A DNA stretch of 64,000 nt, from NCBI RefSeq assembly GCF_002443295.1, contig NZ_BAOS01000022.1, positions 62,001-126,000 of the forward strand. Reading direction: 5' to 3'. The stretch is from Candidatus Scalindua japonica. Its GTDB lineage: Bacteria; Planctomycetota; Brocadiia; Brocadiales; Scalinduaceae. The notes under the pieces were generated by a model, which saw nothing but the letters and a program-made list of their open reading frames with translations, had not been told where the DNA came from and did not search any database. Below are positions 33,416 through 43,200 of this stretch, piece after piece; position 1 is the stretch's first letter, and every line of letters begins with the position of its first letter. A program made the translations under genes and the position numbers.

Positions 33416-35877
33416 GACTCATTTTTTATCCTGACTGGTAATAATACTCTGAATGTTGTTCCTTTCCCTACCTCACTCTCCACCTCAATATTGCCTTCAT
33501 GCATTTTTACAATTCCATAACTGATACTCAAGCCTAGCCCTGTTCCCTTGCCATCTTTTCTCGCGGTAAAAAATGGATCAAATATTTTATTAAAATCATA
33601 TTTATTAATACCTTTGCCTGTATCGCTGATAAATATTTCTACTAATTTCTTGTCAGCGTGAAATTCCGTGCCCATAGTCAGTGCTCCTTTTCTATAAACA
33701 TCTCTATGCCCTAAATCTCCAGCCGCTTCTTGCATAGCAAAAACAGCGTTATTTGCAATGTTAATTATAACCTGCTCTATCTGATGGCTATCCATCATAC
33801 AATCAGGAATGTTGGAACCGGGTTTTCTGATAACATTAATTTTTTCTTTATGGTACTGTTTTTCTACAATATTCAGTACGTTATCTATCAGATTATTTAC
33901 ATTTGACAATGCCATTTTTGGTTCTTTCTGCCTTGAGAAATCCAGCAGACCACTTATTAACTCTTTGCACCTGATGGACTCCCTGACAGATCCCTCCAGA
34001 TATTCATGCAAACAAGATCTGTTCTTGCTGATAATAGTATACGTTTCTCCCAATCCTGCATGGTATTTTCCTAAATCGCCCCTAATGTGCATCAATTCTT
34101 TTTTCAAAAGACCCACCCCCTGTCTCGTTTCTACTTCACTATCCATGTTCGCGATAATCCTATCCAAATGTTGTGTATATTCTGAAATGGAAAGAGAGCT
34201 GATATCCTTAAAACCGCTGGTAATCTTTTCAAAAATTTTCAAACTTTCAGTGCTATAAAGATAAATTACTCCTATAGGGTTATTAATTTCATGAGCAATT
34301 CCGGCGATCAATTGGCCTATAGAGGCCAACCTGTCAGACTGCACAAGTTTCTGTTCCAGTTTTCTCAGTTCGGTGATATCACTGGCAATCCCCAGTATGC
34401 TTATCAATACACCTTCCTTGTTTTTTATAGGAGAAGTGCTGAGTAACACATTTCTGATATTTTTCTGTTTATCGAGAATTTCAACTTCGAATCTACGGGG
34501 AAAATCGCTATGAATAACGCGATTATCATTCTTCCGCTTATTATCAAAAAAGACGGATATCAATGGAGTGCCTATTAAATCTTCTTCCGTGTAACCCCAG
34601 TCTTTAATTTTTGGATTCACAAAAGTAAAATTTCCTCGTGCATCCAGTGTAAAAATCAATTCATTAGCGAACCGTAAAACACTTTCTAAATATTCCTTTC
34701 TCTCTTCAAGATCACTCTTCAACCCGAGCAGTTTTTCACGAGAATCTTTGATATCACAGGTCATTTGATTAAACGATCCGGTAAGTTCTCCCAATTCATC
34801 CTTGAGACGTGTTTCTACCCGAAAGTTCAGATCACCTCCTGCAACCTTTTTCATACCCTTAACCAGCATGAGAATAGGATTAATAATACCTCTTGATACA
34901 AATAACGAAACAAATATAACACCAACAATACATATGCCAACCAATGTAATTACCCGGTTTTTAAAGGTATAAATGGTGGAATAAGCCTCTGATTCGTCTG
35001 TTTCAACCACTAAAACCCAGTCCATTTTCTTCAAATACACCGCTGCGCCAATAACGTTTACACCACGGTAATCCCTGTAGACCCCTACAAATTCTTTACC
35101 CTGTGAATGAACAGAAACTATAGGTTCTGATTGAACCATTTGTCTTAAGATGGCGTTATTCATAAATCTTGATTCGGTAATCAAGAAACCGCCTTTATTC
35201 ACAATATACACTTCACTGGTAAGCCCTCTTCTGTGAAAAGCACCCATATCAGCTTTTGTAATTATCTTTTTACCCACAGTAATTTCATTTAACTTATCGG
35301 CATTAAAACGGATTACAAGGACTCCCAACAATTTTTCTTCACTTTTTTTCAAAATCGGCGCCGCAAAGGCTATCGAATACTCACCAGTTTTATTGTCTCT
35401 GTAGACATCCTTCACATAAGTATCCTCTTTGCCGTATTTAAAATAATCTTCATCAACTTCATTCATCCCAATACTGTTTTTATTGCTGGAGGCAACCACA
35501 ATACCTGAAGGGTTTAAAATAAAAGTCTCATAGAATCCCGGGTTCAGATTTGTTTTATATACCATATAGTCGTTAAATTCCTTGACAGCCAGCTTGTCGC
35601 CGGGATTGTTATTTAATTTCTCCAGGTTCATTCGAATAAACTCATCAGACGCAAAAAATTGAGATGAATATTCCCCCGAATCGATGATAGTGAGTATGTG
35701 GTTCTTGATTCCTCCGGCAATGAATGACTGTTCTTTGAAGAGCTCGTTCTTGATGGTCTCCTGTGCATATTGATAGGTAAGAATCGCAACAACAATGATG
35801 GGCAAGATAGATAATAATAAAAACCAGCAAAATAATTTCCTGCCTATACCACTAAAGAGATTTACACTTTTTATCAT
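33412..35877 (-). CDS. Membrane sensor histidine kinase (dCache-HAMP-PAS-HK)
   Basis: An 821-aa kinase with TM1 (about 15-35), a periplasmic dCache-type sensor (about 40-300), TM2 (near 310-330), HAMP, one PAS (about 405-515), HisKA with His in GIAHEINNPIG, an extended insertion, and HATPase (NIANNAVFAM, DTGKGINKYD, GKGTGLGLSISYG). The ATG at 35877 is preferred to the TTG five codons upstream. The periplasmic module has YRGVNVIGAAVYLKKMDW, closely echoed in the kinases at 37805 and 48414. It pairs with the activator at 32018. An extracellular small-molecule ligand is likely. Confidence 0.94.
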   Translation of the reverse strand: MIKSVNLFSGIGRKLFCWFLLLSILPIIVVAILTYQYAQETIKNELFKEQSFIAGGIKNHILTIIDSGEYSSQFFASDEFIRMNLEKLNNNPGDKLAVKEFNDYMVYKTNLNPGFYETFILNPSGIVVASSNKNSIGMNEVDEDYFKYGKEDTYVKDVYRDNKTGEYSIAFAAPILKKSEEKLLGVLVIRFNADKLNEITVGKKIITKADMGAFHRRGLTSEVYIVNKGGFLITESRFMNNAILRQMVQSEPIVSVHSQGKEFVGVYRDYRGVNVIGAAVYLKKMDWVLVVETDESEAYSTIYTFKNRVITLVGICIVGVIFVSLFVSRGIINPILMLVKGMKKVAGGDLNFRVETRLKDELGELTGSFNQMTCDIKDSREKLLGLKSDLEERKEYLESVLRFANELIFTLDARGNFTFVNPKIKDWGYTEEDLIGTPLISVFFDNKRKNDNRVIHSDFPRRFEVEILDKQKNIRNVLLSTSPIKNKEGVLISILGIASDITELRKLEQKLVQSDRLASIGQLIAGIAHEINNPIGVIYLYSTESLKIFEKITSGFKDISSLSISEYTQHLDRIIANMDSEVETRQGVGLLKKELMHIRGDLGKYHAGLGETYTIISKNRSCLHEYLEGSVRESIRCKELISGLLDFSRQKEPKMALSNVNNLIDNVLNIVEKQYHKEKINVIRKPGSNIPDCMMDSHQIEQVIINIANNAVFAMQEAAGDLGHRDVYRKGALTMGTEFHADKKLVEIFISDTGKGINKYDFNKIFDPFFTARKDGKGTGLGLSISYGIVKMHEGNIEVESEVGKGTTFRVLLPVRIKNES

Positions 35878-35996
35878 AATAAGCCCACACAATTTATAAA
35901 TATCTGGTAGAGTTATAATTTATACACAAGTAATAAACTTAAATAAACCTCTATTTTTTACTAAAGTTTAAATATCATTATATTCAGTTTGAAACT

Positions 35997-37364
35997 TTAG
36001 TCTGTATTAATGTGCTCATAACGGGCAATGAGTGCCTTTGCGTATTCTACGTGAGACCACATAAGTGGTGTGGCAAAAAGGATAACCTCTTTCTTGCCCT
36101 CAGCAATATCTTTCCTAATCTTATCGTAACTTTTCTTCATGAAGAAAAGTTCCTCTACAATGAAATCATAGGATAATCCGGGTATAATGATATCAGGGTG
36201 AAATTCTTTTTTAGCATCAAGCCCGACTTCCCACTCTAACCGGACAAACTCTTCAAACCTTCTTTTCGTGCTTAAATGTTCTGGAATATACCCTTCTTCA
36301 GTACTATACTTATCAATTTGATTTAGTATGGCATCTCCTCTTTCTATCGCTCCCTCTTTATAGTAATATTGAGCCAACATCGCCGTATATTGTATCCATG
36401 GCCCGTTTCCTGCATGAATATGGGTTTCAATATCTTCAGTAAATGGAAGATATCTCTGTAACATACCAAGTTCAGGATCCCACAGGTTATCTACCATGAA
36501 GTTGATAGACTTGGTAATAATCTCCGGATTCTCATCTATGACGCAGGAATCACAATCGTCTTCCGTACATTGAAAGTAAACGGGACTCAACATTGTAATA
36601 TCTGGTCTCAGATCAAAAGCGCCATCTTTTGTTATGCGTCTGACAAATCTGTCGCTGAGGACAAAGCGTCGATGAACGGATTGACTGAATCGGCATTTGA
36701 ATGAGAGCTCTTCAGAAAAAAAGTCTTTCAGGTTGAATTTATTTGATAGCTGGGATATGAGACTAAAGAAGAGAATGTAAACGTGATTTACCCAGATGCT
36801 ATATCCCTTCTCAATTGCTGATTCATGTATGCCCGTTGTTGAGAAAAAAAGTAATATTTCTTCGCGATAAAAATTTTTAATCGCAAATTGAATTGCCTTT
36901 TTTATCTTTTTTAGATAGTCCTCTAATTCAGATGGTTCCTTACCATGGTGGTGGCAGGTTAATAAGTAGTTGGCCAGGATGATGCCTCCGTAAGCAGTAT
37001 TGTCCTCCTGAATGTAAATAGCTTTTTTCTGTCCCTTCAAGCCATAACGCTGTACCCACTCCCCATTCTCATCCTGAACAAAGGAAATAAACTGAGCTAA
37101 TCCCTTTAGCAGATTAAAGGCGTCTCCATTTGGGTCAAGGTCTTTTCCCACCATTTGTCTGAACAAAGAAGAGGCACAGGCACTATCCCTCGGGTATACG
37201 TACGGGTAGCGTGATTCAAGGATGGTTGCCAACAGAACGGTTCCATGCTCAGTTGAAATAGAACATTTAGAAATTATCTCCAAATGTTTAGATAGTTTTG
37301 CGCAAAGGCTATTCTTGTCCATAATTTCAGGAAGAAAGAAAGATGGATTAAGGCCAGAGGCCAA
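35997..37364 (-). CDS. GH15-like glycoside hydrolase (glucoamylase/trehalase type)
   Basis: A 455-aa protein with the six-hairpin (alpha/alpha)6 pattern of GH15. Key motifs are YPYVYPRDSACA near residue 55, YIQEDNTAYGGI, the acidic EGYIPEHLST near the end and ATPLMWSHVEYAKAL at the C-terminus, where GH15 members have P-L-x-W-S-H-A-E. These fit hydrolysis of alpha-glucosidic bonds (glycogen, maltodextrin or trehalose). No signal peptide, so it acts in the cytoplasm. Start is uncertain: TTG at 37364 has a GAGGA too close to it, and ATG at 37322 is the alternative. Confidence 0.82.
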   Translation of the reverse strand: MASGLNPSFFLPEIMDKNSLCAKLSKHLEIISKCSISTEHGTVLLATILESRYPYVYPRDSACASSLFRQMVGKDLDPNGDAFNLLKGLAQFISFVQDENGEWVQRYGLKGQKKAIYIQEDNTAYGGIILANYLLTCHHHGKEPSELEDYLKKIKKAIQFAIKNFYREEILLFFSTTGIHESAIEKGYSIWVNHVYILFFSLISQLSNKFNLKDFFSEELSFKCRFSQSVHRRFVLSDRFVRRITKDGAFDLRPDITMLSPVYFQCTEDDCDSCVIDENPEIITKSINFMVDNLWDPELGMLQRYLPFTEDIETHIHAGNGPWIQYTAMLAQYYYKEGAIERGDAILNQIDKYSTEEGYIPEHLSTKRRFEEFVRLEWEVGLDAKKEFHPDIIIPGLSYDFIVEELFFMKKSYDKIRKDIAEGKKEVILFATPLMWSHVEYAKALIARYEHINTD

Positions 37365-37447
37365 ATCCTCACATACACAGGCATCTTACCTGATTTACAA
37401 AAAACTGGCAATAAACCCATAATATTAATAGATTCTTATAAGCAGAA

Positions 37448-37675
37448 TCACTTCTGCTTCTGAACGATAAGGGCATCATAGCACCAGGCACATAGAATGC
37501 GTGGTAGCGGCATTGGCAAAGTCACCTCTTCTTCCCCTAATCCCCATTTGTATGTCTCTTTTACCGGTACCTGTTCACGGATCTGATGTTCCATGCAAAC
37601 AGCTATTCCGCAAACGATGCATATTGCTACCGCATCAGTCTCTTTTCCTTCTTTGTTACAAATATAACATTTCAA
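37448..37675 (-). CDS. DUF2180-like small zinc-binding protein
   Basis: A 75-aa protein with two zinc-knuckle pairs: KCYICNKEG at the N-terminus, ICIVCGIAVC in the middle, and ILCAWC near the C-terminus. The layout (CxxC-x14-CxxC-x3-C-x2-H, then CxxC) matches the DUF2180 family found mainly in archaea. The role is unknown; a structural zinc protein or regulator is likely. It precedes the GH15-like gene on the same strand, with a good AAGGAGG ribosome binding site. Confidence 0.75.
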   Translation of the reverse strand: MKCYICNKEGKETDAVAICIVCGIAVCMEHQIREQVPVKETYKWGLGEEEVTLPMPLPRILCAWCYDALIVQKQK

Positions 37676-37804
37676 AACACACCTCCTTGTTTAATAATTT
37701 TGGAACAAAAGCAGTAATTTAAAAAAATCCCATTATGTTTCAATTGCTCATATATTATTCTCATTTTAGAACCGGATCAGTTTTTGGAAGGCAGGTCAAT
37801 TATC

Positions 37805-39598
37805 TTACATCCTTTTTTTGTACTTTATTTGCTTAAATCTGATTTGGAATTCTGTCCCTTTGCTCCTATTCAGTTCTATCTTGCCATGAAGCTGGTTTTC
37901 CGCTAAATTGGTGACAAGCCTCAATCCCAGTGACTCGGTATTCCTGAAATCCAGGTCTTTGGGGAAACTAACACCGTCATTACTTGCTATGATTTCAAGC
38001 TCATCTTTGTCCAGTGAACGTAAAGATATATTGATTTCACCATCTCTGCCTTCCGGAAAAGCGTGTTTCAGAGAATTGGAGATCAGCTCATTAATAATTA
38101 AACCACAGGGAATGGCGGTTTCAATTGAGAAGAAAATAGTTTCGACATTTATCTTTAAAGTAATTTTATTAGTATCCATTTTATAAGATAGAAGCAATCC
38201 ATTTACGAGTGACTTAACATAATCATTGAAATCAATATTTGATAAATCTTTAGATCGGTAAAGATTCTCGTGAATAAGAGCCATTGCTTTTATCCTGTCC
38301 TGGCTTTCTTTAACCATTTCAATATACTTTTCATCTTTTATGTATTTACATTGAAGACTGAGCAAGCTGGAAATAACTTGCATATTATTCTTGACTCTAT
38401 GGAAAATCTCACGCATAAGCAACTCTTTTTCGTTGAGGAGCTCCTTGAGTTTGATCGTCATTGAATTAAATGATTCAACTACCTCTCCTATTTCATCACT
38501 CCTTTTACCAATCACTATTGAATGCTCTAAATCACCATTTGCAATCCTTTTGATCCCTTCTATCATTTTCCTTATAATTACATTCATTTTAGCAGAAATA
38601 ACAAATCCAAAAAAGAGTACGAGAAAAAATACTCCACCTCCCGAAATCACAAATATATATTTAATCCTTGTCAATGGCAAGAAAGCCTCTTTAACACTTT
38701 TCTCCGCAATAATTACCCAGTTTGCTTCAGGTACAAACAATGCCGAACCTAATACCATAACACCCTTGTAATTTCTATATATACCGGATATTTCTTCTTT
38801 TGAAATCAAAACTTCTTGTACTTCCTTTGTATCAACTATCTGATCAAAAATTACACCATTAGTTGCATCAGCTATCTTTATTTTGTCTCTGTTAACAATA
38901 TATATTTCACCGAAAGAGCCAAAACCTTCTTTATCAGGGTAATGCATATATTGGTTAAGTACACCCTGAAGGATGTCACCTTTTACTTTCGTTACCATAA
39001 CCCCTAAGGGCCTTTGCAAAATTCTTTCTTTTAATAAGGTAGAAAATACTAAATGAAAAGTCTCACCTGTTTCTGAGCTTTGAATGGCATCTGAAAAATA
39101 AGGACCTTTGTTCTCCAGTAAAACGTATGGGATTCTGAAGTAGTCTTCGTGTGATCTGTCATCACCTATCTGTTCTTTAGAAGTTGACGCAATAATTTTT
39201 CCTTCCTTATTAAGAATTTCTATCTCAAGAATATCAGGGTCTAATCTTTTCTTATTTACTATTAAGTGGGTATTTAGTTCTTCGTTTATTTGGAAAGTTT
39301 CAGGAGGCATTTGAGTCATCTGTTCTACATGGTCTCTGATAAAACCATCTGAGCCAAAATCTGCAACCCTGAATCTTCTTTTGGACAATAGGAGACCCAA
39401 CTGGTTATTAAGGCTATATGACATAGACCTCAGCTGCCTGAATACTTCATCTCGTGTTCTCTCATGGACATGTTTGTAAACTATTGTACCCGCAATACCA
39501 AGAGGTACGAGAGATGTCAATAAAAACAAAGAAAATAGTTTAAAAACAACCTTTGTATACCTGATTTTACACCTCAATCTAACCAATAAGCCACACAA
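37805..39598 (-). CDS. Membrane sensor histidine kinase (Cache-HAMP-HisKA_2)
   Basis: A 597-aa kinase with TM1 (LFSLFLLTSLVPLGIAG), a periplasmic Cache sensor (about 40-290, with YKGVMVLGSALFVPEANW), TM2 (about 300-325), HAMP, then a HisKA_2-type dimerisation helix (EIFHRVKNNMQVISSLLSLQ) and HATPase (NELISNSLKHAF, SNDGVSFPKDL). The kinase half is strongly similar to that of the Amt fusion at 41110. No REC protein is directly coupled; the nearest is at 40471, beyond the DUF3365 gene. Start is a TTG at 39598; no ATG precedes TM1. Confidence 0.9.
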   Translation of the reverse strand: MCGLLVRLRCKIRYTKVVFKLFSLFLLTSLVPLGIAGTIVYKHVHERTRDEVFRQLRSMSYSLNNQLGLLLSKRRFRVADFGSDGFIRDHVEQMTQMPPETFQINEELNTHLIVNKKRLDPDILEIEILNKEGKIIASTSKEQIGDDRSHEDYFRIPYVLLENKGPYFSDAIQSSETGETFHLVFSTLLKERILQRPLGVMVTKVKGDILQGVLNQYMHYPDKEGFGSFGEIYIVNRDKIKIADATNGVIFDQIVDTKEVQEVLISKEEISGIYRNYKGVMVLGSALFVPEANWVIIAEKSVKEAFLPLTRIKYIFVISGGGVFFLVLFFGFVISAKMNVIIRKMIEGIKRIANGDLEHSIVIGKRSDEIGEVVESFNSMTIKLKELLNEKELLMREIFHRVKNNMQVISSLLSLQCKYIKDEKYIEMVKESQDRIKAMALIHENLYRSKDLSNIDFNDYVKSLVNGLLLSYKMDTNKITLKINVETIFFSIETAIPCGLIINELISNSLKHAFPEGRDGEINISLRSLDKDELEIIASNDGVSFPKDLDFRNTESLGLRLVTNLAENQLHGKIELNRSKGTEFQIRFKQIKYKKRM

Positions 39599-39683
39599 AC
39601 ATCAAGATTAACGATTGATATAATCAAAGAGAAAGTTGCAGATTTATATTCCTTCTGGTCCGCGAAAGCTCCTTTTTTTATAC

Positions 39684-40301
39684 TTAATTTTCAAGTGGTA
39701 CAATAATGCTTATTCCGCCACGAACGTCTCCTTCTTTATACCCAAATGCCTGATCATACGGATATTTTCTCTCCAGAAATTTTCTTATTTCAGGCCGTGT
39801 TTTATCTTTTGAGGTATGACATTTCAAACACGCCTTTTCAACATAAATTGGTTTCATGTATCTATAGATTTTCCTGCCATCTGTTTCCAGAATCTCACCA
39901 AATCCGGTACCCTTTGGATATTTTGATAGCTCGAATTTATTTAATATTTTCTTTTCCCACTCATCAGGTTTATTATTAAGATTCCTGAGCTTAACGCTCG
40001 TTTGCTTTAGTTTATATCCAGTCATCAAACTGAAATCATTAGCTATTTCCGAACCAACCAGGGCAGGTACAAAGCCTTTGAAGTAGTAGTTTCCCGTTAC
40101 TGGGTCTATATTTATAAGGTCCTGGTTTTTTGCTATAACATTTCTCGTGGCAACTAACATGTTAATTGTTGAATCTGCCAATCTTTGCAAGCATTTCACA
40201 TTATCATTTCCTATGTCTTGAGCAAAAGTATAGTTATTGCTAATAACGGATATTGAAATTACAAGCATTGAAAACGATGATTTAATCAACCTGGAATACA
40301 T
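39684..40301 (-). CDS. DUF3365 periplasmic c-heme sensor-like protein
   Basis: A 205-aa protein with a signal peptide (SSFSMLVISISVISNNYTFA) and a DUF3365 (Tll0287-like) domain. It has one c-type heme site, CLKCH near residue 160, and the C-terminal GDVRGGISIIVPLE typical of the family. DUF3365 domains often occur as heme-containing periplasmic sensor modules of kinases. Here the domain stands alone between a REC protein and a membrane kinase, so a redox or NO/O2 sensing partner role is inferred. Confidence 0.85.
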   Translation of the reverse strand: MYSRLIKSSFSMLVISISVISNNYTFAQDIGNDNVKCLQRLADSTINMLVATRNVIAKNQDLINIDPVTGNYYFKGFVPALVGSEIANDFSLMTGYKLKQTSVKLRNLNNKPDEWEKKILNKFELSKYPKGTGFGEILETDGRKIYRYMKPIYVEKACLKCHTSKDKTRPEIRKFLERKYPYDQAFGYKEGDVRGGISIIVPLEN

Positions 40302-40470
40302 AATGTTACCTCCAATAATAGTTGTTTTTAAGAGCCTTGTGTTAATAAATTATAAAAACATCAGAGTTAAAATGGATTGCCTTGCTCCTAGACTATCAGC
40401 ATACTCCTGAATTTTTATTTTACGACAATCTGTCATTACATATTTCCACTTTTATCTCTCGTTTCCTGCC

Positions 40471-40974
40471 TTACTTCCAATTACCGTCTGCATCTCTTAT
40501 TTTTTTGCAGGAAGGACATACCGGGAGTAAGCCGGACAATGAGGTTATTTTTGGTAATGCACCTTGTAGTTCTTCAATGAACCGCTTTCTTTCCTTTTCC
40601 ATTCTATGCTTGTAGATGGCAATTTCAATTGATATTTTCAAGTCTTCGTTTACAAAAGGCTTGACGATGTATCCGAACGGTTCAGTTATGCTTGCTCGTT
40701 CCAGAATTTTATCATCGGTATAAGCCGTTAGATAAATAACTGGAATATTAAAGCGAGAACGAATTTCATTAGCTGCTTCTATACCGTCCATTTCTCCTTC
40801 CAGCACGATATCCATCAGTGCTAAATCAGGCTTATCTTTTTCCGCATTTTGAACTGCCTCCTCTCCCGAAGAGGACATAGAGGTTACCTCATATTTCATG
40901 CTTTGTAATACCAGCCTGATTTCTTCCGCAATCATCCACTCATCTTCCACAATCATGATTCTTGTCTTTGTCAT
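40471..40974 (-). CDS. REC-domain response regulator with shortened Cys-rich tail
   Basis: A 167-aa protein with a receiver domain (acidic EDEW, phospho-Asp in LALMDIVLEGEMDG, conserved Lys in IVKPF) and a helical linker followed by VCPSCKKIRDADGNWK. The paralogue at 43201 continues for 28 more residues with a second CxxC (MVCPVCEKI). Here a TAA follows GNWK directly, so half of the presumed zinc site is missing. The downstream bases do not continue in frame. It lies 135 bp downstream of the Amt-kinase gene on the same strand; REC-only output through protein contact is likely. Confidence 0.85.
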   Translation of the reverse strand: MTKTRIMIVEDEWMIAEEIRLVLQSMKYEVTSMSSSGEEAVQNAEKDKPDLALMDIVLEGEMDGIEAANEIRSRFNIPVIYLTAYTDDKILERASITEPFGYIVKPFVNEDLKISIEIAIYKHRMEKERKRFIEELQGALPKITSLSGLLPVCPSCKKIRDADGNWK

Positions 40975-41109
40975 AGTCTGTTCCTTTCCTACCAGAAAAT
41001 ATAATTACCACAATCTGGTATTTTTAATAATTTTTCTCTTTACCTATGGAAACACAATTCTTGTTTTAATTCCCTTTTATGAATGTAACATACATATGTC
41101 TCAGCAACA

Positions 41110-43113
41110 TTATATCCTGTCCTTGTATTCTTTCTCTTTAAAAATTATCTGGAATTCTGTTCCATTTTTTTTGTTTATAGTAACTGTACCATGTAGCGAA
41201 CGTTCTGTTAAATTAGTTATCATGCGCAAACCTAAAGATTCCGCCTTTTTGATATCAAGGCTGTCAGGAAGCCCAACTCCGTTATCACTGACTATTAATT
41301 CTTTCTTACCTTTATCAAGTAAACGAAGAGATATTCTGATTTCACCGTCTTTGTCCGGCCTGAATGCGTATTTCAGGCAATTTGTGACCAGTTCATTGAT
41401 GATTAATCCGGTGGGTATGGCAGTATCGATTCCCAGAGAAATATTTTCAATATCCATCTTCAACGAAATTCTGGAAGTACTCACTTTGTAGGAGACGAAT
41501 AGATCGTTTACCAGATTTTTGATATAGTCATTGAAGTCAACATTAGCAAAATCTTTTGATCGGTAAAGTTTTTCGTGAATAAGCGCCATTACCTTAATGC
41601 GGTTCTGGCTTTCCTGCGCCATCTCTATCGCCTGTTCATCCTTACGAGATCTGGATTGGAGGCTGAGCAGGCTGGAAATGACTTGTAAATTGTTTTTCAC
41701 TCTATGATGAATCTCGCGTAGAAGTAACTCTTTTTCATGGAGAGAAGCTTCTGTCTTCGCCGCCTCCCTTTGAAGTGCATCCATCACCCAATTGTAACGT
41801 TCAGCTATTTGTCCGACTTCTGTGAACGGTTCTACCGGTACACGGAGATTCATGTCACCACTCTTTGCCTGCCTATCCATAGTACTGAACATGTCATGCA
41901 GTTCTGTCCTCGCTCCATGCTCTGAGACATTAAGGCCAATGTATTCGTCATCTAGAGAGACTCGTAATGGGAAGAACCGGTTTATTAATAGAAAAAATCC
42001 ATAAGAGGTACCAAATGTCCACATAAAGCATACTCCTATACCCGATGCTTGAATTAAGAGTTGTTCACCACGGGTTAGACCTGTATCCAGGACTTCTGCA
42101 TTGCCAAAAATCGCTACAGCGATTGTACCCCATACACCAGCACCCAGGTGGACGGGAATAGCACCGACTGCGTCATCAATGTGTAAATAATCCAAAAGGT
42201 ATTCTACTCCTAACATCACAGTTCCACCTATACCACCAATAATCAGGGCATATACTGTGTTGACAGCATGAGCGGAGGCGGTTATGGCAACAAGGCCAGC
42301 GATCGATCCGAAAATTACGAGTTCAGCATCCGCCCGCTTTCGTATTATCCATCCTATAGTAAGTGTCACCATAGTACCTGATGCACCAGCAAGAAATGTA
42401 TTTGTGATAATAGCAGCAACCTGGTCATTCAAAGCAAGAGTACTTCCACCGTTGAAGCCAAACCAGCCGACCCACAGAAGCAAAGCTCCAAGTACCGATA
42501 AGGGAAGATTGCTGCCATGGATCTTCATATGTGCTCCAACTGCAGGGAAGCGACCTGTACGGGGTCCGATAACCAGCAATGCAGCCAATGACACCCAACC
42601 GCCGACACTGTGGACCACAGTAGAACCGGCAAAATCTATAAAACCTGCTTTTCCTAACCAACCGGAAAGAATTCCTGATTGTATTCCGTTCCAGGCCCAA
42701 TGTCCAAATATCGGGTATATCAGACCAGCAAGTATTATTGATATGATGATATAGCTCCTGAATCGCAATCGTTCCGCAGTCGCCCCTGAAACAATAGTCA
42801 CAGAAGTAGCACAGAACATAATCTCGAAAAGAAACAATGAATTTCTCTCTGGTCCGTTATCAAGAGATAAAAAGAAATCAGTTGATCCTGCCAATCCGCT
42901 ACCGGATGCCCCAAACATAATAGCAAAGCCAGAAGACCAGAATAAAATTGTCGTAATTCCAAAGTCAGTAATGTTTTTAATAGCGACATTGATGCTGTTC
43001 TTTGATCGTGTCAGACCTGATTCCAGACAGGTAAATCCTGCCTGCATGAAAAAAACCAGACCAGCGCATATTAAAACCCAGAAAATATCGGTTAATGATG
43101 TATCCATAATCAC
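41110..43113 (-). CDS. Ammonium transporter-histidine kinase fusion (Amt-HK)
   Basis: A 667-aa protein. Residues 1-~400 are a full Amt/MEP/Rh transporter with the pore histidines His168 (DFAGSTVVHSVGG) and His322 (VHLGAGVWG) and the C-terminal tail IGLNVSEHG. Residues ~405-460 are a HAMP-like coiled linker. Residues ~460-667 are a HisKA_2/HATPase kinase with His470 in EIHHRVKNN and DNGVGLPDS. This is the domain order of Ks-Amt5 of Candidatus Kuenenia, reported as an ammonium sensor kinase (established knowledge). It is flanked on the same strand by two paralogous REC genes. It probably signals external ammonium, the substrate of anammox. Kinase half is close to that at 37805. Confidence 0.95.
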   Translation of the reverse strand: MIMDTSLTDIFWVLICAGLVFFMQAGFTCLESGLTRSKNSINVAIKNITDFGITTILFWSSGFAIMFGASGSGLAGSTDFFLSLDNGPERNSLFLFEIMFCATSVTIVSGATAERLRFRSYIIISIILAGLIYPIFGHWAWNGIQSGILSGWLGKAGFIDFAGSTVVHSVGGWVSLAALLVIGPRTGRFPAVGAHMKIHGSNLPLSVLGALLLWVGWFGFNGGSTLALNDQVAAIITNTFLAGASGTMVTLTIGWIIRKRADAELVIFGSIAGLVAITASAHAVNTVYALIIGGIGGTVMLGVEYLLDYLHIDDAVGAIPVHLGAGVWGTIAVAIFGNAEVLDTGLTRGEQLLIQASGIGVCFMWTFGTSYGFFLLINRFFPLRVSLDDEYIGLNVSEHGARTELHDMFSTMDRQAKSGDMNLRVPVEPFTEVGQIAERYNWVMDALQREAAKTEASLHEKELLLREIHHRVKNNLQVISSLLSLQSRSRKDEQAIEMAQESQNRIKVMALIHEKLYRSKDFANVDFNDYIKNLVNDLFVSYKVSTSRISLKMDIENISLGIDTAIPTGLIINELVTNCLKYAFRPDKDGEIRISLRLLDKGKKELIVSDNGVGLPDSLDIKKAESLGLRMITNLTERSLHGTVTINKKNGTEFQIIFKEKEYKDRI

Positions 43114-43133
43114 TCCTTTATTATTCTTTTAAC

Positions 43134-43150
43134 AACTTTATGATAAAGTT
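43134..43150. promoter_or_regulatory. Palindrome in the Amt-HK leader
   Basis: AACTTTAT-G-ATAAAGTT is a perfect 8-bp inverted repeat with a one-base centre, 21 bp before the Amt-HK ATG and after the upstream REC gene stop. No T run follows on the minus strand, so a terminator is unlikely. An operator or a translational hairpin is possible. Confidence 0.35.
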
Positions 43151-43200
43151 ATTTCAGTATTTATATTGACACGTTGTCTTCACGTTGCCAGAAAACCTTC

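Noticed and set aside
40430-40475. Simple -1 frameshift restoring the REC tail at 40471
   Set aside because: One alternative frame reads vaguely like a tail, but no cysteine pair follows, so a clean frameshift cannot be supported.
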